Positions 6,136 to 13,377 of a DNA stretch of 34,309 nucleotides are shown here, piece by piece (position 1 is the stretch's first letter; every line of letters begins with the position of its first letter). The stretch is from a virus: positions 1 to 34,309 of IMG/VR virus record IMGVR_UViG_3300048908_000475; one strand, 5' to 3'. The translations under genes and the position numbers were made by a program. The notes beneath the pieces were generated by a model. That model searched no databases. It had not been told where the DNA came from and saw only the letters and a program-made list of their open reading frames with translations.

Positions 6136-8073
6136 TCAGCCCAATGTCATCAGAGGGTCGACCCAGAAGGCGGCCGACGCCTTGGCCGCGCGGATATAGG
6201 AGTAGATCAGGCCGGGATATTGCGGCTGCGGGCTGGAAAGCGTTGCCGTCAACTTGAACCGCACACCAGCGCGGAAAACAGCCGTCCCATCGGTCACAGA
6301 GCCGCCGTCAACCGCCGAGGCATAGCCGCCAGGCTCTGACCCCGCCGACGTTCCCGCCGTGGTGCAGAAAAACACACGTCCAGCATTGTCAGAAACCTTG
6401 ATCGCTGCGCCGAGCGCATAGGCCTGCGAATTGGCGCGCGTCGCGGCTTGCGAATCCCAGCCCTGCGTCGAGGCCGTCAAGGCCGAATTGGCCGAAATCG
6501 GCGTCGCCTTGGAGCCATAATTCCAGACGCCGAGCGGGTTGCCGGATGTCCCCATATATTCGAGGTCCATCCAGATATCGTCATTATTCGGGACGGCGGC
6601 CGCGTTCCAGACGCACTCGATCGTAACGGCGACATTGGCGCCGGTGGTGACATTCCACAGCCCGACGGCGTTGGCCTCGAAAGGCAGCGGCCAGAGCGCG
6701 TTCGCCGTCGTCGCGATTTTCCACGCTTGCGGCGTCGTCCCGTCGGAAGCCCCGCCGGTGCGGACAATGGATGTGTCAACCGTTTGCGTCCCCGCGAAAT
6801 CGTAAAGTTCATTGCGATAGCTCGCGCCACCGGAATCGCTATTGATGACAGAAACTTGCCCGGTGGTCGCCGGTGTGCCGAAGGTCGCGGAGGCGTTCAG
6901 TTTGCAATTCTTGAACACCAGCGTTCCGGCATTGTTGGTTCCGGTCAAGGCCCCTGTCACCGCCGACCAGTCGCAACCCTCAAGCCAATTGACGCCGGCT
7001 CCCGCCGTGCCGCCATTGAACAAGGTCGTCGGGATGGTCGCCCCGGTCAGGCTGCAATTGCGCATCAGCACGCCGCCCGAAAGGTTGATGACGTGGGAGG
7101 TGGCGGCGAAGCCGAAATTACAGGCGTTCAGTTCATAATAGCCATAAGCGCCCGCGGCTGGCCCGACTAGAATGCTATTCGATGAGGCCGTCGCCCCGGT
7201 CTTGAAGGTGCAGGAATCATAACGTTGCGATGCGGAGGTCGCGGTTCCAAGGCTGACCGTCGCTGCGCTGGATGAATTTCCGGCTGTAAAGGTGACGCCA
7301 TAGCAATAGAGCGAGCCGCCGAGCTGGATGCTATTCGCGCCGGTAGTCGCAATCGTCGCCGTGGTCTTGAGATTGCTTACGGTCGGAGCCGCGACGGTAT
7401 GATCCATGCAAAGGACGAAGCAAGGAGCCCCGAGCGTCCCGACCGACGTGATCGCGGTCGCGCTGGCCGCCGTCTCGGCGTGGTTGTCGCCGACAAAGAT
7501 GGTATTGCCGGCCGCCGCCCAGCTCGTGCCGAACACGTTTTTCAAACGGCCGTGCGGCGCGCCCCAGACCGTGAACGACGAAATCAGGCCAAGATAGGTC
7601 CATGTCGCGGAGGTGTCGGTCGTGGTGTTGCCGACCGCCGACGTATTCCACGCCGGCTCAGACGCGCTGATCGTCCCCGCCGTGGTGCAGATAAAGGCGT
7701 GCGTCCCGGCCGCGTCCTTGACGATCTGGCCCAGCACCGCCGCCGCTGTCGCGGCCTTGAGCGCCACCCATGACACGGTATTGGCGGCGTCGCCGCACAG
7801 CGCCGGCTGGCCTGAGCACTCCATCCAGGTCGGGCCGGCCGCCTCCGCCGTTTTGGCGCCGCGCGTCAGAACCCAAGTCGGCTCTGACGACAGCGTTGTG
7901 CCGGCGATGATGCAGACAAAAATGCGCTCGCTGCCGACCGCCGGCGCGGCGTTCTGGCGAACCAGATTTCCGACCGTCTTGGCTGTCGTCGCCGCCCATT
8001 TGGTGGAAGCGTAATAGCCAGTGGTCGAGCCGTCGCCGTAGTTGACGTACCAGGTCGTGTCGAGCAGGGCCAT
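6136..8073 (-). CDS. large tail spike/fibre-like protein with terminal beta modules
   Basis: 645 residues, start ATG 8073 three bases after the previous stop. The centre (about 180-430) is rich in Asn, Thr, Ser and Gly with CxxF/LxNC-type rungs such as LMRNCSL, VFKNCKL and YDSCTF. This is the look of a right-handed parallel beta-helix, common in tail spikes and pectate-lyase-like proteins. Flanking it are three copies of a short module with a vC-TAGT-xxSEP-W core: residues about 33-85, 113-162 and 552-602. No catalytic residues can be assigned. It probably binds, and may degrade, surface polysaccharide, but that is inferred from fold and place. Confidence 0.75.
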   Translation of the reverse strand: MALLDTTWYVNYGDGSTTGYYASTKWAATTAKTVGNLVRQNAAPAVGSERIFVCIIAGTTLSSEPTWVLTRGAKTAEAAGPTWMECSGQPALCGDAANTVSWVALKAATAAAVLGQIVKDAAGTHAFICTTAGTISASEPAWNTSAVGNTTTDTSATWTYLGLISSFTVWGAPHGRLKNVFGTSWAAAGNTIFVGDNHAETAASATAITSVGTLGAPCFVLCMDHTVAAPTVSNLKTTATIATTGANSIQLGGSLYCYGVTFTAGNSSSAATVSLGTATSASQRYDSCTFKTGATASSNSILVGPAAGAYGYYELNACNFGFAATSHVINLSGGVLMRNCSLTGATIPTTLFNGGTAGAGVNWLEGCDWSAVTGALTGTNNAGTLVFKNCKLNASATFGTPATTGQVSVINSDSGGASYRNELYDFAGTQTVDTSIVRTGGASDGTTPQAWKIATTANALWPLPFEANAVGLWNVTTGANVAVTIECVWNAAAVPNNDDIWMDLEYMGTSGNPLGVWNYGSKATPISANSALTASTQGWDSQAATRANSQAYALGAAIKVSDNAGRVFFCTTAGTSAGSEPGGYASAVDGGSVTDGTAVFRAGVRFKLTATLSSPQPQYPGLIYSYIRAAKASAAFWVDPLMTLG

Positions 8074-8076
8074 GGA

Positions 8077-8547
8077 TTAGCCGCCGATCTCTTCGACCAG
8101 CACGCTGCCGGAAAAATGCGCTGTGCCGGAAACGGTCGAGAGCAGTTCGAACACATAGGCCTGGTTCGGCCCGATCACCGGCGGGACGTCGAATTCATCG
8201 TCATAACCGTTGTAGATATGGCAGCCGGTTTCGAACAGAACCGCCGCCGTCCCGGTGGTGGTCGCTTTGGAGGCGTTGTTGACCAAAGCGGTGAAACTGG
8301 CGGCAGCGTCGCCAGAATCGGTCTTGTAGATGGTCGGCGTCGTGCCGCCTGAGCCATTCGAGACCGAGGATGGCAACAGCCGCTCGCGCAGCGCCAAGCT
8401 CTGCGCCGTGACCAAGGTGGTGTCGGTCGCGCCGATGTTGCGATGCAGGATGCGCAACATTTTCCCGCTGGCGCCATTGATCTGGAAAAGATCCTGCGCA
8501 GCGGAAATCAGCACTTGTTCGAAGGTGACGCGGTAAAGCCGGCTCAT
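8077..8547 (-). CDS. minor virion protein, beta-rich, 156 residues
   Basis: ATG 8547 has a strong ribosome site (GGAGGG) eight or so bases upstream. The protein begins MSRLYRVTFEQVLISAAQDLFQI, a form met in short phage structural proteins of otherwise unknown role, and continues with alternating strand-like segments and a Gly-Pro-Asn-Gln turn near 124-127. No membrane span or enzyme motif. The intergenic spaces to both fibre neighbours are short, so it is one of the tail fibre/tip set. A jelly-roll-like fold is plausible but not shown. Confidence 0.7.
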   Translation of the reverse strand: MSRLYRVTFEQVLISAAQDLFQINGASGKMLRILHRNIGATDTTLVTAQSLALRERLLPSSVSNGSGGTTPTIYKTDSGDAAASFTALVNNASKATTTGTAAVLFETGCHIYNGYDDEFDVPPVIGPNQAYVFELLSTVSGTAHFSGSVLVEEIGG

Positions 8548-8572
8548 ATCAATGCCCTCCGTTCACGCGGGA

Positions 8573-9466
8573 TTAAGCGCTGACCAGCGACAGATTGCCG
8601 GCCGAGAACGTGTAAGTCGTGTTGATCGGGATGGGCTGTTTCGTGACCTTGCGCACCATGCCGGACCCCGTCGAGGAGGTGTTGACCGCCGTGCCGCCGT
8701 TGGTGACGGTGAAAGTGTCGGTCGCCGGCGAGACCACCGCGAGGACGCCCGTCAGGTTCGATTGCGAGAAGGTAGGCGCGGTGCCGCCGTATTCAGTCGA
8801 GAACACGATACTGTCGTTCGCCGCATAGCCGTGCGCCTTGGCGGTGAGGACGCCCGGCGAGGCCGACGAGATTTCGCACGGCAGCCAGGGATAATTGCCG
8901 AGGTAATCAGAATACAACAGATTGCCCGACGAGGCCGCGTCGAAGACGCCCCAGCCGAGCACCGGCGACGCGCCGTTCGCGGTCCAATCGGCGGTCGATT
9001 GCGGTAATTTGGCGTCGGCGACCGAGACGATCGAAGACGGCGACGTTCCGGTCGACGCGCTGTAGGCCGAGAAGCCGATCGAATCGGCGCCGCCGACGCC
9101 GGCGCCGCTCGCATTCGCCGACATGGTCACAGTGGTCGAGGTGGTGGAGAGGATCGTCGTTCCGGCCGGGATCACGGACCCAGACGTCAGATCGACGATG
9201 GTCATGCCCGCGACAACCCACGACGGGACTGAGGCGAAATGCAGCGTAGCGTTGCCGGACGCCGTCGTGCCGTTGGTCGTCACGGAGCCAGAGATTTGAA
9301 CGCGAGCGTAGCCGCCGGCGGAGATTTCGGTAAAGCCGGAATTGGCGTCGGTGCCCATCGCCGTGAACAGGGCCAGCCAGGTTCCCCCGGTCAGCGAGGG
9401 CTCGGCGCCGAGACCCGCGAGATAATTGAGGTGATTCTTGGCGACGTAATCCGAAAAGCCGGTCAT
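8573..9466 (-). CDS. tail fibre-type protein with inserted beta module
   Basis: 297 residues. The start MTGFSDYVAKNHLNYLAG and the following TWLALFTAMGTDANSG...EISAGGYARV block are characteristic of a widespread group of short phage tail/fibre proteins (the pattern is YLxxLxG...LyvaLftt.....G.....GYaRv). Residues about 72-132 are a separate module (xPAGTTIxSxTSTTVTMSAxAxGxG pattern) that also occurs in the tail-hub protein. The C-terminal half has a second beta domain containing AKAHGYAANDSIVFS, a motif frequent in phage tail proteins. No enzyme function visible. It probably contributes to the tail tip or host contact. Confidence 0.75.
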   Translation of the reverse strand: MTGFSDYVAKNHLNYLAGLGAEPSLTGGTWLALFTAMGTDANSGFTEISAGGYARVQISGSVTTNGTTASGNATLHFASVPSWVVAGMTIVDLTSGSVIPAGTTILSTTSTTVTMSANASGAGVGGADSIGFSAYSASTGTSPSSIVSVADAKLPQSTADWTANGASPVLGWGVFDAASSGNLLYSDYLGNYPWLPCEISSASPGVLTAKAHGYAANDSIVFSTEYGGTAPTFSQSNLTGVLAVVSPATDTFTVTNGGTAVNTSSTGSGMVRKVTKQPIPINTTYTFSAGNLSLVSA

Positions 9467-9496
9467 GGGAGTGTCCTGCGGTGGGTGGAGGTGGGA

Positions 9497-10855
9497 TTAG
9501 GAAAGCGCGCCAGACCTGCTGGCTTCGTAATAGTTCGTGCCGTCGCCCTTGAAGACGATGACGAAGGTCTTGCCGGACACCGTGCCCGTCGCCAGCGTGC
9601 CGCTCGCGTGGAGATAGCCGCTGAAGGTGACGGTGTAGGAGGTGGTGCCGCTGGTCTTGATGACGATCGTCACCTCGCCGACGTGACAACGGGACGGCGA
9701 GATGTCGAGCGTTCCGGTCGGCGTCACCTCGATGACGTCGCCCTGCGTCTGGCGGTCGAAGGTCGCGGTGCCGGTGCTGGCCGAGGCCGTTCCGAGTGCG
9801 TGATCGAGGTCGCCGAGCAAATCCCATGTATTTGCGGCGACCTTGACCAGCCAGACGATCGAGCCCGGCTGCGATGCGGTCAGCGCCTTGCCCGCCGGCG
9901 GCGTCACCGTGACGCCGGAAGCCGCCGCAAAGGAGGCGGCGGCGTTGGTCTGAGACAAAACGAAGAAGATCTGGCTGCCGATCGGGAAGGCGGTGGTGCT
10001 GTTATCCGGCACCGTGATTGTCGTCGTCCCTGACGTGTTGACGTCGATCAGGCTCCAAGCGTCGCCCAGCGCCAGCGTGCCAGACCACGAGCCGTTATAG
10101 GTTGGCGCTCCACCTCCGCCGCCGCCGGCCGCCCAGACCGGCAATCCGGAAGCGAGCGTCAGCACATAGCCGTCGGTGGTCGCCGCCGGCAGCGGATCGG
10201 CCCATGTCCCGTCGCCACGCCAGAAGGTCGAGCCCGTGGCGCCGGAGCCCCCGTCGAGATTGGCAACGGGCAGGTCGAACGTCCCGCCCAGCGTCAGGAA
10301 GCCGCCGGTCGCGTTGGCGACGGCTGCGAGCGCGGTTTTGACGCCAGCGCCGAGGCCGGAGATGTTCGCGAGCGCGGCGGCGATCGTCGCCCAGACGACG
10401 TCGAAGTCCGTATTGCTGTTCTTGACGAGCGCCTGGCCGGTCGTGCCGCCTGTCGGGAGCGCGTTCGACGGCGAACCGAGGAGCGCCTGATAATAGTCGT
10501 GGCCCGCGCCATCATTGGCGCCCGCGACGAACGTCGACGCCGAGGTGTGCGCCCAGATCACCGCATAGAGCGTGCCGTTGATCTGGAAGGTGTCGTTGAC
10601 CGCGTAGGCCGTCGTCGGCGCCCATGCGCCGCGATAATTGTAGCTGCCCATCGGCAGCGTGAAGGCCGCCGTGCTGGCGTCCGAAAAAGTGATCAGCAGT
10701 GTGTTTGACGTCGGCTGCGTGATCGACGCGATGCTGAGCCCCGGCGTCGCCGCGAGCAGGCCGTTGACGGCGGTCTGGATCGCGGTCCAGTTGGCGTCGA
10801 CCTCGGCCCACGTCAGCATGCGCCCAAGGAGTGAGCGGATATTCAGCGAAAGCAT
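9497..10855 (-). CDS. tail fibre protein
   Basis: 452 residues. An N-terminal helix (1-35, LSLNIRSLLGRMLTWAEVDANW) is typical of fibre attachment segments in which a pair of W/D-x-N-W motifs follow the start. Next is a YRGAWAPTTAYAVNDTF...GTLYAVIWAHTS module (73-125), the usual small Trp/Tyr-rich carbohydrate-binding-like unit of phage fibres. It is followed by the TTGQALVKNSNTDFDVVW segment (138-156), a repeated fibre shaft motif, then a Gly-rich hinge (243-248) and C-terminal beta domains. No chaperone or protease domain is visible at the end. Likely a trimeric receptor-binding or side fibre; the receptor is not predictable. Confidence 0.8.
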   Translation of the reverse strand: MLSLNIRSLLGRMLTWAEVDANWTAIQTAVNGLLAATPGLSIASITQPTSNTLLITFSDASTAAFTLPMGSYNYRGAWAPTTAYAVNDTFQINGTLYAVIWAHTSASTFVAGANDGAGHDYYQALLGSPSNALPTGGTTGQALVKNSNTDFDVVWATIAAALANISGLGAGVKTALAAVANATGGFLTLGGTFDLPVANLDGGSGATGSTFWRGDGTWADPLPAATTDGYVLTLASGLPVWAAGGGGGGAPTYNGSWSGTLALGDAWSLIDVNTSGTTTITVPDNSTTAFPIGSQIFFVLSQTNAAASFAAASGVTVTPPAGKALTASQPGSIVWLVKVAANTWDLLGDLDHALGTASASTGTATFDRQTQGDVIEVTPTGTLDISPSRCHVGEVTIVIKTSGTTSYTVTFSGYLHASGTLATGTVSGKTFVIVFKGDGTNYYEASRSGALS

Positions 10856-10871
10856 GGCGCCTCGTCAGATT

Positions 10872-13157
10872 TTAGGTGAGCCGCTTGACGTCGCCGAGCG
10901 GGACGTCCATCAGCAGGCAGTCGATTTGGCTCAAGGAGACGCCGACGGCTGCGGCCAGCCGCGCGCCCCAATTTTTGCCGTCGAGATAGAGCAGAGGATC
11001 AGCGCCGCCGTATCCCGCGGCGCCTTGGATGACGTGCTTGCCGTTGGAGATGTGCAGCCAGGGCGTAATCTGCCCAGAAGCGCCCCCGATCGTCTGCGAG
11101 GCCGTGTAATTCGTGAAGTGGCCGCTGTCGTCTGCCGTCGCCCCCCAGACGCCGTTCCCCATCTTGGTCCCAAGCGCATAAGGGAAGTAAAAAACGCTCA
11201 GGTGGTTGGCGCTGGATGTGATGGTGTCCGTCGTCGAGCCGCTAGGCGGGCTGGCGGCTGGGTGAAAGCCGGGGTTGCCGCCGCTAATAACTAGGCCCGG
11301 GCTTGACGCGCTGGTGGTCTGGACGTCGCTATATGACCCAGAGACGCCGAGGAAGCTGTATGACCCTGCGCCGCTGGCGAACCCGCTAAGCGTTGATACC
11401 TGCACCCCATCGCCGCCAACCACGTCCGTCTCGACGCGAGACCCGGCGGTCTTCGCCCTGGCGCTCTCGCTGCCGATGAAGGGGGCTTCCGTCAGTGTGA
11501 GGCGGTCATAGCCGCCAGACTGAGAGTACACGAGCAGATGGCTGCCCGCGTCGTAACTGCCGCTGCCCGTCGCCGTGTCGACAAAGCTCATCTGCGGATC
11601 CCACAGAATGTAGAGCGGGGCAAGCCCGGTGCCGACATGAATGTCCTGCACGGAGGCTCCATAAGACCATGTGCTGGCGGAGGAGCCGCTGCCGAGCGTC
11701 AATGTATAGCCGGAGCCCTCGACGACCATCGAATAGCCGATGCCGTTCGATGTGAGGCTTGACGAGCCTGAATAGGCGGTCGTCCCTGCGCCCGTCGTGC
11801 CGTCAATGAACCAGAGCGACGAATCCGGCGGGGTGCTTGAGCCGCCGGACCCAGCTGTCCTGTCGTTGATCGCCGCTTGCGCCGCGTCCGACCAAGCGCT
11901 GAAGCTGGATCCAGACACTACGGAGATCCCGCTGTAGCTTGCGGCGACGCCCCAATAATAGGCCCCAGCGCTTGTCACCATGTCCGGCGTCTGGATCGAG
12001 CGCGTGCCGTCCCCGCTGAGCCATGTGCAAAACAGCGACGAGTTCGGGGCGGCGCTGACGTCCTTGCTGCTGTTGACCGAGAAGACGTCGCCGTTGAAAT
12101 AGGCCTTGCTGCCCGCGCCATTGATCATCGGATAGGCCGGGAGCACGTAGAGGCCGCCGGACGTGGTGTTTTGCGCGGGATCGGACCAGTTCGAGATGGT
12201 CGACGTCGCAAACCCTTTGAGCAGGGAATGGCCCTTCGACAGATTGTAGCAGCGCCATTTCGGGTCGAGCGCGATCGTGAAGGTGGTCTTGCCCGTGACG
12301 GGGTCAACGGCCCCCTCCGTCAGCTTGAACGGCGTCAGGACAGGGGAGAAAACGTCGGACAGCTTGAGCTGGCACGCATCCATGCGCGTCCGTGAATTAT
12401 AGCTGTCGTACCAACTGCTGGAGGCCAGCGTCTTGGCATACATGGCGTCGCCGCTCGTGAGCGTCGCCAGCTTCGACATCGGGAACGCTTTGATCTTGTT
12501 GCCGTCGTAGAAGACCAGCAGGCAACCCCCGAATTGCACGTCGATCACGTTTTGATAGGGGTCAAACCGCCACGGGGGATTGATGGTCGTGCCGTCCCAA
12601 TCCGTCGTGGGCGGGTCGAGATTGGTCGGCGCGGGATCGCCGGCGTCGAGATCCTTGTTGTCGAGAGTGAACGTGGTTTCCTGATAGCGGTCCTTCGGGT
12701 CCGTGACCGAGAAGGAGTCCGTGCGCCTCATCACCAGCCAGGACGACCCGTCCTTCGAGTAGATCTTGACGTCGTGGGTGGTTCGCGAGTCGGCGCCGGT
12801 CGGCGCGTAATCGATGGCGAAGCGCGCCTCGCTGGCGTTGTCCAGCGTCGTCCTCGTCTCCTGATAGTGGTCCTTCGGGTCGAGCGCGTCATATTGGTCG
12901 ATGCGCTCGACGCTCAGCTTTGAGGCGCCGTCCGAGCCTGTGATCGTGAACGCGTGCACGTCGCGCGACGAGGCGTTGCTGTTGTCGAGGCTCCACGTCG
13001 TTTGCTGATATTTGTCCTTCGGATCGATGAAGGTGATTTCGTCGATGACGAGGACGATGATGTCGGAGTCGGAGGGCGCAGGCGGCGTCCCGTCTGCCGC
13101 CGCGCTGGCCGGGTCGAAGATGCGGCGCGTCGAGGTCTTGCGGTCGATCTCCTGCAT
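10872..13157 (-). CDS. large uncharacterised virion protein with DPKD repeats
   Basis: 761 residues. The N-terminal 170 residues carry three related segments with DPKD at 45, 93 and 153, each followed by (K/H/R)YQ-(E/Q)-T and then a TLDN-like turn; they look like tandem copies of one small domain. The rest is Ser/Gly/Tyr/Trp-rich with no recognisable enzyme motif and is likely all-beta. It lies between the fibre and the hub genes and is close in size to a fibre or tip protein, so a tail-tip or fibre role is the best guess. Cysteines are few. No family is recognised. Confidence 0.7.
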   Translation of the reverse strand: MQEIDRKTSTRRIFDPASAAADGTPPAPSDSDIIVLVIDEITFIDPKDKYQQTTWSLDNSNASSRDVHAFTITGSDGASKLSVERIDQYDALDPKDHYQETRTTLDNASEARFAIDYAPTGADSRTTHDVKIYSKDGSSWLVMRRTDSFSVTDPKDRYQETTFTLDNKDLDAGDPAPTNLDPPTTDWDGTTINPPWRFDPYQNVIDVQFGGCLLVFYDGNKIKAFPMSKLATLTSGDAMYAKTLASSSWYDSYNSRTRMDACQLKLSDVFSPVLTPFKLTEGAVDPVTGKTTFTIALDPKWRCYNLSKGHSLLKGFATSTISNWSDPAQNTTSGGLYVLPAYPMINGAGSKAYFNGDVFSVNSSKDVSAAPNSSLFCTWLSGDGTRSIQTPDMVTSAGAYYWGVAASYSGISVVSGSSFSAWSDAAQAAINDRTAGSGGSSTPPDSSLWFIDGTTGAGTTAYSGSSSLTSNGIGYSMVVEGSGYTLTLGSGSSASTWSYGASVQDIHVGTGLAPLYILWDPQMSFVDTATGSGSYDAGSHLLVYSQSGGYDRLTLTEAPFIGSESARAKTAGSRVETDVVGGDGVQVSTLSGFASGAGSYSFLGVSGSYSDVQTTSASSPGLVISGGNPGFHPAASPPSGSTTDTITSSANHLSVFYFPYALGTKMGNGVWGATADDSGHFTNYTASQTIGGASGQITPWLHISNGKHVIQGAAGYGGADPLLYLDGKNWGARLAAAVGVSLSQIDCLLMDVPLGDVKRLT

Positions 13158-13158
13158 G

Positions 13159-13362
13159 TCAGCTTTGCGTCTCTTTCGGCTTCTTGACCGCGTAGACGTT
13201 CACGGTTGACGAATAGTGCGCCTGATAGGTCTTGCCGCGGCCATTGCGCCCTGGGAGGAGCCGGACAGGCGCCGCGCTTTCGGCAAAGCCGCCCTCGGCG
13301 CTCGTCGCCCCCTTGGCGTAATCCGGCGTTTGATAAGGGCGGACGATCGATTCGAAGGCCAT
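13159..13362 (-). CDS. small hypothetical protein, 67 residues
   Basis: ATG 13362 is chosen because GAGAGGAG ends about six bases upstream; a TTG two codons earlier would also keep the frame. The protein is polar, with a Gly-Arg-Lys segment (RNGRGKTYQAHYSS) in its second half and no hydrophobic span. It is separated from the hub gene by 15 bases and from the next gene by one base, so it is in the same translated string. Function unknown. Confidence 0.6.
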   Translation of the reverse strand: MAFESIVRPYQTPDYAKGATSAEGGFAESAAPVRLLPGRNGRGKTYQAHYSSTVNVYAVKKPKETQS

Positions 13363-13377
13363 GCTCAACTCCTCTCG

